This document shows positions 1 through 6,900 of a DNA stretch of 13,763 nucleotides, piece by piece. The position numbers and the translations under genes are program-made. This DNA is from Rhodospirillaceae bacterium (GTDB lineage Bacteria > Pseudomonadota > Alphaproteobacteria > DSM-16000 > Inquilinaceae), in the NCBI GenBank assembly GCA_020425485.1, contig JAGQRL010000186.1, forward strand, positions 1 through 13,763, in the 5' to 3' direction. Within the stretch, counting starts at the first letter, position 1. Every line of letters starts with the position of its first letter. The notes under the pieces are model-generated. The model worked only from the letters and a program-made list of their open reading frames with translations. It was not told the DNA's origin and ran no database searches.

Positions 1-238
1 AGCACTGGTGGCCGACATCCCAGATCAGGCGATCGTCCGGCGTCTCGAACACATAGTGGAGCGCCACCGTCAGCTCCACGACACCCAGCCCCGCCCCCAG
101 ATGGCCACCGGTGACGGAGACCGCGCTCACCGTTTCGGTGCGCAGCTCGTCAGCGAGTTGCCGAAGTTGATGGGTATCGAGGTCGCGAAGGGCGGCGGGC
201 GAGGGGATCGTATCGAGGAGGGGCGTTTCGCTGCTCAT
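1..238 (-). CDS. dxs: 1-deoxy-D-xylulose-5-phosphate synthase, N-terminal fragment (cut by window edge)
   Basis: DXS condenses pyruvate and glyceraldehyde 3-phosphate to 1-deoxy-D-xylulose 5-phosphate, the thiamine-diphosphate-dependent entry step of the non-mevalonate isoprenoid pathway in the cytoplasm. Only the first 79 residues are present, because the gene runs off the left edge. They show the typical start [20 protein letters not shown], then the family motif [21 protein letters not shown] at about 41-61, and LIWDVGHQC at 71-79. The Gly-His-Leu and Asp-Val-Gly-His-Gln segments belong to the cofactor-binding transketolase-like fold. The chosen ATG ends at 238. An in-frame ATG four codons upstream (at 250) is an alternative; it has GGAG only 3 nt before it, so the start is not settled. 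The gene lies downstream of ispA on the same strand, across 251 bp without a gene. Confidence 0.93.
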   Translation of the reverse strand, partial: MSSETPLLDTIPSPAALRDLDTHQLRQLADELRTETVSAVSVTGGHLGAGLGVVELTVALHYVFETPDDRLIWDVGHQC

Positions 239-359
239 AGCTGGGATCATTGGCTCCGCGGGGTCGGGCAGCGGCGCCGAAAGTCGTCGTCCGGAACGTC
301 GGCATTCGCCACTGCGCCATAGCTAGACGAAGCATGCGGTTGGTGGGGGCGTCAAGCGC

Positions 360-375
360 GTTGCGGTGCCGCAAC
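360..375. promoter_or_regulatory. 16-bp dyad, candidate operator upstream of dxs
   Basis: GTTGCGG-TG-CCGCAAC has perfect 7-bp arms around a 2-bp centre. It lies about 120-140 bp upstream of the dxs start and six bases from a second palindrome. The short centre favours a dimeric DNA-binding protein site over an RNA hairpin. No regulator is identifiable from the sequence. Confidence 0.35.
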
Positions 376-380
376 CTGGC

Positions 381-392
381 ATCACGCGTGAT
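381..392. promoter_or_regulatory. 12-bp perfect palindrome ATCACGCGTGAT
   Basis: This is a perfect 12-bp palindrome next to the 360-375 dyad, in the region upstream of dxs. It could be an operator half of a composite site. It matches no operator I can name with confidence. Confidence 0.3.
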
Positions 393-469
393 TGAACAGG
401 GTAAAACCGGCAATTGTATATGCAGTGCAACAGGCTAGGGACGACCGGTGCGGCCCCCGGCGCAAAGCG

Positions 470-493
470 GATTTGAGCTATGATTTGAGCTAT
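470..493. repeat. 12-bp perfect tandem duplication over the ispA stop codon
   Basis: GATTTGAGCTAT occurs twice in direct succession (470-481 and 482-493). Read on the minus strand, the first copy contains the ispA TAG stop (492-490) and the second adds an identical copy downstream. It looks like a simple slippage duplication at the end of the gene. The ispA reading frame is not altered. Confidence 0.9.
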
Positions 494-1383
494 GCCCGCC
501 GCGCCACCACGAAGGTCGCCACCGCGCGCAGGGGGTCGGCCCGCTGGTCGAAGATCTCCAGGTGGCGGATCGCCTGGTCGGCCAGCAGTTGAGCCTGGTC
601 GCGGGCGCGCTCCACGCCGAGGATCGACACGAAGGTGGCCTTGCCGGCCACGGCATCCTTGCCCACGGCCTTGCCCACATCCTCTTCCCGCCCGGTCACG
701 TCCAAAAGGTCGTCGGCGATCTGGAAGGCCAGCCCCATGTCGTGGGCGAAGCCGCGCAGGGCGTTGCGCCGGTTGGGATCGGACTTGCCGAGAATGGCGC
801 CCGCCTCGCAGGAGAAGGCGAACAGCTCGCCCGTCTTCAGGCGTTGCAGCCGGGTGACGGCGCCGATATCGACGTCTTCCTGCTCGGCCAGCATGTCGAG
901 CATCTGGCCGCCCACCATGCCGTTGGCCCCGGCAGCCTTGGCCAGCGCCATGGCGAGGGCCACGCGGACCTGCGGATCTTCGTGGGTATCGTGGTCGGCG
1001 ATGATCTCGAACGCCAGGGTCAGCAGGGCGTCGCCCGCCAGGATGGCGGTGGCGTCGTCATAGGCCTTGTGCACGGTCGGCCGGCCGCGGCGGAAATCGT
1101 CGTCGTCCATCGCCGGCAGGTCGTCGTGGATCAGCGAATAGCAGTGCACGCATTCGATCGCCGCGGCGACGCGGAGCGCGTGGTTGGTGCCGACGCCGAA
1201 CAGCCCGGAACTGGCCATCACCAGATAGGGGCGCAGGCGCTTGCCGCCGCCCAGGCAGGCATAGCGCATGGCTTCGAACAGCCGGCTTTCGGTGCCGCGG
1301 ACTTCGGGAAGCAGCCGTTCCAGCGTGCGTTCCACTTCCTGGCCCGTCTCCGCCATGTGGCGGCCCAGGTTGAAGCCACTCAT
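490..1383 (-). CDS. ispA: Polyprenyl synthetase: farnesyl/geranyl diphosphate synthase
   Basis: This enzyme joins isopentenyl diphosphate to allylic diphosphates to make geranyl and farnesyl diphosphate, the precursors of quinone side chains and undecaprenyl phosphate. The 297 residues have the usual IspA length. Visible motifs, in order, are GGKRLRP (46-52), the first aspartate-rich motif DDLPAMDDDD (87-96), GGQMLD (158-163), KTGELF (183-188), the second aspartate-rich motif DDLLD (224-228) and GKDAVAGKATFVSILG (241-256). The long insert between the two Asp pairs of the first motif is typical of bacterial FPP synthases. The ATG at 1383 overlaps the xseB stop (ATGA), and GGAG lies 5 nt upstream, which supports translational coupling. 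Exact chain length (C10, C15 or C20) cannot be read from the sequence, but farnesyl is most likely. Confidence 0.95.
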   Translation of the reverse strand: MSGFNLGRHMAETGQEVERTLERLLPEVRGTESRLFEAMRYACLGGGKRLRPYLVMASSGLFGVGTNHALRVAAAIECVHCYSLIHDDLPAMDDDDFRRGRPTVHKAYDDATAILAGDALLTLAFEIIADHDTHEDPQVRVALAMALAKAAGANGMVGGQMLDMLAEQEDVDIGAVTRLQRLKTGELFAFSCEAGAILGKSDPNRRNALRGFAHDMGLAFQIADDLLDVTGREEDVGKAVGKDAVAGKATFVSILGVERARDQAQLLADQAIRHLEIFDQRADPLRAVATFVVARRA

Positions 1384-1625
1384 GATGGCTCCGCCGGAGT
1401 GGCGGTGAGCGCGCCTTCGGCATCGCGCATGATCTTGTCCACCTTCATGCGCGCATCCTGCAGCTTGGCTTCACAATGGGCGCGCAGCTTGGCGCCGCGC
1501 TCGAACGCCGCGATGGCGCTGTCCAGGTCGTCCTCGCCTGCTTCCAGCCGGCGCACGATCTGCTCCAGCTCGGCGATGGCCTGCTCGAACGACAAGGTCG
1601 TGATCTCCGCGTCGCGTTCGCTCAT
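1380..1625 (-). CDS. xseB: Exodeoxyribonuclease VII small subunit
   Basis: XseB is the small subunit of exonuclease VII, a cytoplasmic nuclease that degrades single-stranded DNA to short oligonucleotides. The large subunit XseA carries the active site and is not encoded in this window. The 81-residue protein has the family core LSFEQAIAELEQIVRRLEAG (about 11-30), then LDSAIAAFERGAKL and CEAKLQDARMKVDKI (about 51-65). These form the helical hairpin typical of XseB. The ATG at 1625 has GGAG 5 nt upstream. That GGAG is the last of a series of repeated GGAG motifs in the spacer from the deacetylase gene. The stop codon overlaps the ispA start by 4 bp. Confidence 0.95.
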   Translation of the reverse strand: MSERDAEITTLSFEQAIAELEQIVRRLEAGEDDLDSAIAAFERGAKLRAHCEAKLQDARMKVDKIMRDAEGALTATPAEPS

Positions 1626-1626
1626 C

Positions 1627-1690
1627 GGGGCTCCGAAATGGGGGGTCTCCGAAATGGGGGGGCTCCGCAGTGGAGGTCTCCGCCAGGGGA
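1627..1690. repeat. Four imperfect tandem copies of a 15-16 bp unit before xseB
   Basis: The plus strand carries CTCCGAAATGGGGGG at 1631-1645 and an identical copy at 1647-1661, then a diverged CTCCGCAGTGGAGG at 1663-1676 and CTCCGCCAGGGGA at 1678-1690. The period is 16, 16 and 15 bp. Read on the minus (coding) strand, every unit contains GGAG, a Shine-Dalgarno core. The copy nearest xseB is its working ribosome binding site. Confidence 0.85.
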
Positions 1691-1692
1691 CT

Positions 1693-1710
1693 GGCCGGCA
1701 GAAGCCGGCC
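1693..1710 (-). other. Strong stem-loop directly after the deacetylase stop codon
   Basis: GGCCGGC (1693-1699) pairs with GCCGGCC (1704-1710), giving a perfect 7-bp all-GC stem. On the minus-strand RNA the loop is UUCU. It begins at the base after the deacetylase TGA (1713-1711). No U-tract follows, so an intrinsic terminator is doubtful. An attenuator or an mRNA 3'-end protecting element between the deacetylase and xseB is possible. Confidence 0.55.
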
Positions 1711-2640
1711 TCAGACCACCATCAGCTCGTGGACATGGGCGGCACAGCTCGATGCCAACGCGCGGAGATTGTAGCCACCCTCCAGCACGGAGACCATGCG
1801 GGCTTCGCAGACATCCACGGCCAACTCGCCCAGCCGGCGGGTCGCCCAGACGAAATCGTCCTCGGTGAAATGCAGGCCGGCCAGCGGGTCGCGGCTGTGG
1901 GCATCGAACCCGGCGGAGATCAAGATCAGCTCCGGCTTGAAGCTGCGCAGCGCCGGCAGGATCTTGTCCGACATGGCATAGCGGAACTCCGGCGAGCCGG
2001 AATTGGCGGCCAGCGGCACGTTGACAATGTTGTTGGCCGAGCCGGTTTCCGCTGGCGACCCGGTGCCGGGATAGAGCGGCCACTGGTGGGTGGAGCAGTA
2101 CATCAGCTTCGGGTGGTTCCAGAAGATATCCTGGGTGCCGTTGCCGTGGTGCACGTCGAAGTCCACCACTGCGACCCGTTCGATGTCGTGCACCGCCTGG
2201 GCATGCAGGGCGCCCACGGCGACGTTGTTGAACAGGCAGAAGCCCATGGCCCGGCCGATTTCGGCGTGGTGGCCCGGCGGCCGTACCGCACAGAAGGCGT
2301 TGCGGCCTTCGCCCTTGAACACCGCATCGATGGCGGCGCACACGGCCCCGGCGGCGCGCAAGGCCGCTTCGCCGCTGCCCGGCGACAGCACCGTGTCGGC
2401 GTCCAGATCGGCGTATCCCTGGTCCGGCACTTCCCCCAGAACCTGGTCCACATAGGCGCGCGGATGGGCACGCACGAGCTGCTCGATCGTCGCCAGCGGG
2501 GCTTCCCGCCGGTCGAGGAACATGAAGGCCTCACCGTTGAGCGCCGCCAGCACCGCGCGCAGGCGGTCCGGCGATTCCGGGTGGCCGAGCCCAGTGTCGT
2601 GGTCCAGGCAGGCGGGGTGGGTAAAGAGGAGGGTGTTCAT
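1711..2640 (-). CDS. Histone-deacetylase-family zinc amidohydrolase (acetylpolyamine amidohydrolase/AcuC-like)
   Basis: This 309-residue enzyme belongs to the arginase/deacetylase fold. Bacterial members remove acetyl groups from polyamines or proteins, and the true substrate here is unknown. The active site looks complete. It has the HPESPDR motif (20-26), the His-His pair in RPPGHHAE (124-125), DFDVHHGNGTQD with zinc ligands Asp162 and His164, SAGFDAH with zinc ligand Asp246, and the GGYN motif with the catalytic Tyr290. The length fits bacterial class II-type homologues. The protein has no signal peptide and should be cytoplasmic. The ATG at 2640 matches the family start (MNTLLFTHPAC), although no good Shine-Dalgarno precedes it. 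The gene heads the deacetylase-xseB-ispA run, with 85 bp to xseB that include a stem-loop and tandem repeats. From memory this neighbourhood recurs in alphaproteobacteria; what the enzyme contributes to it is unclear. Confidence 0.92.
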   Translation of the reverse strand: MNTLLFTHPACLDHDTGLGHPESPDRLRAVLAALNGEAFMFLDRREAPLATIEQLVRAHPRAYVDQVLGEVPDQGYADLDADTVLSPGSGEAALRAAGAVCAAIDAVFKGEGRNAFCAVRPPGHHAEIGRAMGFCLFNNVAVGALHAQAVHDIERVAVVDFDVHHGNGTQDIFWNHPKLMYCSTHQWPLYPGTGSPAETGSANNIVNVPLAANSGSPEFRYAMSDKILPALRSFKPELILISAGFDAHSRDPLAGLHFTEDDFVWATRRLGELAVDVCEARMVSVLEGGYNLRALASSCAAHVHELMVV

Positions 2641-2875
2641 GCACGCGGTCGGGTCAGGGAGATCGCTTCGGTTGAAATGCTAGCACCGGGAGGACGCGGG
2701 AAGAACCCCCGAGCGATGCCATCTGGGCTGCCTCCCGCCGCTATCTCCCCGCGCGCGCCGCAAGCCACCCCTTCGCAAACGCTCCGAGTGGTGCCATGCC
2801 GACTTTGCGATGGCTAGACGGCAAAGGGAATCGTATCAGATCTGTCTCGGAGATCGGGAACGGAGGGGCTCCCGG
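2641..2875. promoter_or_regulatory. Divergent intergenic region between deacetylase and RND adaptor
   Basis: These 235 bp separate two divergent genes and should hold promoters for both. I found no consensus sigma-70 pair that I would defend. Inverted repeats include CTTTGC (2803-2808) against GCAAAG (2821-2826), and GATCT against AGATC either side of GTCTCGG at about 2840-2855. Either could be a site for an efflux regulator, but no regulator gene lies next to the pump. Confidence 0.35.
2855..2874 (+). promoter_or_regulatory. Shine-Dalgarno of the RND adaptor inside a small hairpin
   Basis: GGAGGGG (2862-2868) sits 7 nt before the ATG at 2876 and decides that start over the in-frame ATG at 2810. 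The flanks CGGGA (2855-2859) and TCCCG (2870-2874) are complementary and place the motif in a 10-nt loop. Alternatively GGAG (2862-2865) can pair with CTCC (2869-2872). Confidence 0.5.
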
Positions 2876-3967
2876 ATGCGTTTTTTGGCGGCGGCTGCAG
2901 TTCTGATGCTCAGCGCGTCCTCGGCCTGTGGCCAGACCGACCAGGGCGCCCTGGTCGATGTCGACGCCGTGCGCCTGGAGCCGATGACCCAGACCCAGAG
3001 CGTCGTCGGGCAGTTTGTCGCCATGCAGTCCAGCGTGGTGGCCGCCCGGGTCGACGGCCCGGTGCTCGCCGTCTCCGTCACCGTCGGCGATGCGGTGGAG
3101 GCCGGCGACCTGCTGGCGGAACTGGACACCGATCGGTTGCAGGCTGCCCTCGATCTGGCGACGGCGACGCTGGATGAGCAGCGCGCCGGTGTGGAGTCCG
3201 CCACCGCCACCGAAGCCCTGTTCGCGCAGGATGTGGCGCGGCTTGAGCGGCTGCGCGGCAGTGCCGCCTTCAACCAGGCGCGGCTGGACGACGCCATCGC
3301 CGAACGCCGGCGGGCGGCCGGCGAACTGGCCGAAGCGGTGGCCGGGGTTCACCGCGCGGAAGTGGCGCGCGATCTGGCGGCCCTGGAATTGGACTACGGC
3401 GAAATCCGCGCACCCTTTCCCGGCGTGGTCAGCGCCCGCCATGTCGATACCGGCGAATATGTCCGCGTCGGCGATCCCATCGTTACCCTGGTGAATCACC
3501 ACGACCTGGAAATCGAAGCGGCCGTGCCTGCCGCAACGGTGGGCGGGCTCAGCGTCGGCCGCCACGTGCAAGTGCGGGTGTCCGCCGGGCTTGCGGTGAT
3601 GGCCGAGGTGCGCGCGGTGGTGCCGGTGGAAGATCCGCTCACGCGCACCCGCGTCGTCCGCCTGGTGCCGGAGCTGGACTACGAAACCGCCGGCGTGGCC
3701 GCCCGCCAGAGCGTGGTGGTGGAAGTGCCGACGGAAGCCGAAGTCGACGTGGTGACGGTGGACAAGGATGCGGTGCTGAGTGGCCCGGCGGGCCGGCTGG
3801 TGTTCGTGGTGGAAGACGGGCTCGCCCAGCCGCGGTCGATCGAGATCGGCGCCTCGCTGGGCAACCGGTTCGAGGTGCTGAGCGGGCTGGAGCCGGGCGA
3901 CCTGGTGGTGATCCGCGGCAACGAGAACCTGCGGGCGGGCCAGCCGGTTTCGGTACGGGGAAGCTAG
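2876..3967 (+). CDS. RND efflux periplasmic adaptor (membrane fusion protein)
   Basis: This is the periplasmic adaptor of a tripartite RND efflux pump. It bridges the inner-membrane permease and an outer-membrane channel. From the ATG at 2876 the protein is 363 residues. That start is preferred over the in-frame ATG at 2810 because it has GGAGGGG 7 nt upstream and begins with a signal sequence (MRFLAAAAVLMLSASSACGQ). Cys18 in SSAC could be a weak lipobox; otherwise it is an ordinary signal peptide. Domains in order are a lipoyl half (about 50-85, VDGPVLAVSVTVGDAVEAGD), an alpha-helical hairpin (about 86-172), a second lipoyl half (about 173-207, IRAPFPGVVSARHVDTGEYV), a beta-barrel (about 210-285) and a membrane-proximal domain (to 363). 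The gene is separated by only 3 bp from the permease gene. Substrates cannot be inferred. Confidence 0.93.
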   Translation: MRFLAAAAVLMLSASSACGQTDQGALVDVDAVRLEPMTQTQSVVGQFVAMQSSVVAARVDGPVLAVSVTVGDAVEAGDLLAELDTDRLQAALDLATATLDEQRAGVESATATEALFAQDVARLERLRGSAAFNQARLDDAIAERRRAAGELAEAVAGVHRAEVARDLAALELDYGEIRAPFPGVVSARHVDTGEYVRVGDPIVTLVNHHDLEIEAAVPAATVGGLSVGRHVQVRVSAGLAVMAEVRAVVPVEDPLTRTRVVRLVPELDYETAGVAARQSVVVEVPTEAEVDVVTVDKDAVLSGPAGRLVFVVEDGLAQPRSIEIGASLGNRFEVLSGLEPGDLVVIRGNENLRAGQPVSVRGS

Positions 3968-3970
3968 CCG

Positions 3971-6900
3971 GTGAACCTGATCGGCCTGTCCATCCATCGC
4001 CCCATCGCCGTGATCGCCGCGGTGCTGATGGTAGTGATGTTCGGCTACGTGTCGCTGCAGACCATCCCCATCCAGCTCACGCCCGACGTCAATCGCCCGG
4101 TCATCCAGATTTCCACGTCCTGGCCCGGTGCCGCACCGGCAGAGGTGGAGCGCGAGATCCTCAACCGCCAGGAGGAGGTGCTGCGCGGCCTGGAAGGGGT
4201 GGAGGAGATCGTCGGCGAAGCCAGCCGCGGCAACGCCGACATCACGCTCACCTTCGCCATCTCCACCAACATGGACCGGGCGCTGCTGCTCACCGCCAAC
4301 CGGCTGGACCGGGTGAACGGCTATCCCGACGAGGCCGACGAGCCGACCATCCGCACCGCCGATGTCAACGGCAGCGCCATCGCCTGGTTCGCGCTGACGC
4401 GGCTGCCCGGCGTGGACGATCCCATCGAAAGCTTCGGGCCGTTCGTGGAGGACTATATCGAAGCCCGGCTGGAGCGCGTGCCGGGGGTCGCGGAGGTAAA
4501 TGTCTACGGCGGCTCCGACCGCGAGATGCAGGTGGTCGTCGAGCCCGAGCTGATGGCCCGCTACCGGCTCACCGTGCCGGAGGTGGTGACCGCTCTGCGC
4601 GCCGCCAACGTGTCGCTTACCGCCGGCGATGTGGACGAGGGCAAGCGCCGCTACACCGTGCGCACCGACGGCGAGTTCACCTCGCCCGACCAGGTGCGCG
4701 CCGTGCTGATCCGTACGCTGGAAGACCCCGACAGCGGCACCATCGGCCGCGTCACCGTGGGCGACATTGCCAATGTGCAGTTCGCCTTCCAGGAACCGAG
4801 CGCCCGCATCCGCCACATGGGCGAGCCGGCCCTGGTGCTGAACGCACTGCGCGAGACCGGGGCCAACGTGATCGAGGTGATGGCCGGCATCCAGGCGGCG
4901 GTGGATCAGTTGAACGCCGGCCTGATCCCCGACCACGGGCTGCGGGTGGAGCAGGTGTACGACGAAACCGTCTACATCAATTCCGCGGTCGATCTGGTGC
5001 AGTCCAACATCATCGTCGGCGGCACCCTGGCAGCCCTGGTGCTGATGATCTTCCTGCGCTCGTGGCGGGCCACGCTGGTGGTGTCGCTGGCCATTCCGGT
5101 GTCGGTGGTGGGCTCCTTCGTCGCCATGGCCGCACTCGGCCGCTCCATCAACGTGATCTCGCTGGCCGGGCTCGCCTTCGCCGTCGGCATGGTGGTGGAT
5201 GCCGCCATCGTGGTGCTGGAGAACATCTTCCGGCTCCGGCAGGCCGGCATGTCCGCCCCCAAGGCGGCCTACGAAGGCGCGCGCCAGGTGTGGGGGGCGG
5301 TGCTGGTATCGGCGCTGACCACGGTGATGGTGTTCATCCCCATCCTCACCATGAACCTGGTGGTGGGCCAGCTCTTCCGCGACATCGCCGTGGCCATCTC
5401 CGTCTCCGTGCTGCTGTCGCTGGTGGTGGCCATCACCGTCATCCCGGCCCTGTCGGCCCGGCTGCTCAGCCGCGAGAAGGTGGGCGAGGACGCCAAGCCG
5501 GTGCGGCTGCCGGGGATCGACGCGTTCGGGCGCGGTTTCGTTGCCGGGGTGCGCGCGCTCACCCACCGCATCGTCCACAGCCGCGGCCTGGCGCTCAGCA
5601 CCGTGGCGGCCACGGCGGGCATCGCCATGATGGTGGCCTATCTGCTGCTGCCGCAGCTTGAATACCTGCCGTCCGGCAACCGCAACTTCGTGTTCGGCCG
5701 CATCCTGCCGCCGCCGGGCTACAACCTGGCCGCCAGCGTGGAGATCGCCGAGGCGGTGGAAGATGCCGTGCGCGCCCATTGGGTGGACCGCGACGGCGCA
5801 GGCCGGGTGCCCGAAGAACCGGTGATGAGCCGCTTCTTCTTCGTCGCCCGGCCCAACTCCAACTTCGTGGGAGCCGCGGCAGAGGATCCCAACGAGGCGG
5901 GAGCGCTGATCCCCATCCTCAGCGAGCCCATCTTTGCCGAGCCGGGCACGGTCGGCTTCATGGGCCAGGCCTCGCTGTTCGGCCGCGGCGTCGGCGGCGC
6001 GCGCTCCATCGACCTCGACATCTCCGGCCCCGATCTGGAAAGCCTGTTTGCCGTGGCGCGCGATGCCGCCGGGCTGGTGGCCGAGGCTCTGCCGCGCGAC
6101 CAGGGCAACCAGGTGCGCCCGCTGCCGGCACTGACGCTGGGTGCACCGGAAGTGCGCGTGATCCCCGATCCGCTGCGCCTGGCCGACAACGGGGTGACGG
6201 CCGCCACCCTCGGCACCACCGTGGACGCCTTCAACGACGGCTTGCGCGTGGCCGAGATCACGGTGGATGGCGAACGCATCGACCTCACCCTGATGGGGCC
6301 GCTCGACATGATCGGCGAAACCCAGGGGATCGGCGCCATCCCGGTGGTGAACGGGGCGGGGCAGATCATCCCGGTCGATTCGCTGGCCGATGTGGAGGTG
6401 ACCTCAGGGCCCACGGAAATCCGCCATTCGGAACGCGAGCGCACCGTGACCCTGCGCATCCTGCCGGGGCCGGGGCTGCCCTTGCAGGCCGCCCTCGACA
6501 CGGTTGAGGAGCAGGTGATCGCGCCGTTGGAGGCGGAGGGGCTGCCGGGCGGCGTGGTGCTCGGCCTGTCCGGCACCGCCGATCAGCTCGAACGCACCTG
6601 GAACCACATGGTGCTCGACCTGCTGCTGGCGCTGGTGATCGTCTACCTGGTGATGGCGGTACTGTTCGAAAGCTTCGCCTACCCGCTGATCATCATGATC
6701 TCGGTGCCGGTGGCGGCGGCCGGCGGCGTGCTCGGCCTGTGGATCCTCAACATGTTCTACGAGCAGCCGCTGGATATGCTGACACTGCTCGGCTTCGTCA
6801 TCCTCATCGGCATCGTCGTCAACAACGCCATCCTGCTGGTGCACCAGAGCCTCTACCACTTCCGCACCGACCGGATGACCGTGCAGCAGGCGATCGCCGA

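Larger units (their letters stand above)
239..489. promoter_or_regulatory. ispA-dxs intergenic region, likely dxs leader/promoter
   Basis: This gap lies between the ispA stop (490) and the dxs start (238), both read on the minus strand. I see no convincing gene in it. It holds two neighbouring dyads (360-375 and 381-392) and half of a 12-bp tandem duplication at the ispA end. I found no strong sigma-70 promoter on the minus strand. TTGACG occurs on that strand but lacks a good -10 element at the right distance. Whether dxs has its own promoter or is read through from ispA cannot be decided from sequence alone. Confidence 0.45.

Noticed and set aside
392..420. Plus-strand promoter-like pair TTGAAC-N17-TGTATA
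   Set aside because: Only partial matches to the consensus, and no plus-strand gene follows; downstream lies ispA in antisense. An antisense RNA cannot be excluded but is unsupported.
562..2817. 751-codon open frame on the plus strand over ispA, xseB and the deacetylase
   Set aside because: It lies antisense to three genes with clear catalytic motifs. Its translation is rich in His, Gly, Ala and Arg with no domain, as expected from an antisense frame in GC-rich DNA.
2810..2875. Longer start for the RND adaptor at 2810
   Set aside because: The extra 22 residues are charged and would bury the signal peptide. The ATG at 2876 has a strong Shine-Dalgarno and begins with the signal sequence.
2741..5779. 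1012-codon open frame on the minus strand over the RND genes
   Set aside because: It is antisense to a well-supported adaptor and permease. Its composition is dominated by His, Gly, Asp and Arg with low-complexity runs, and no protein motif is visible.
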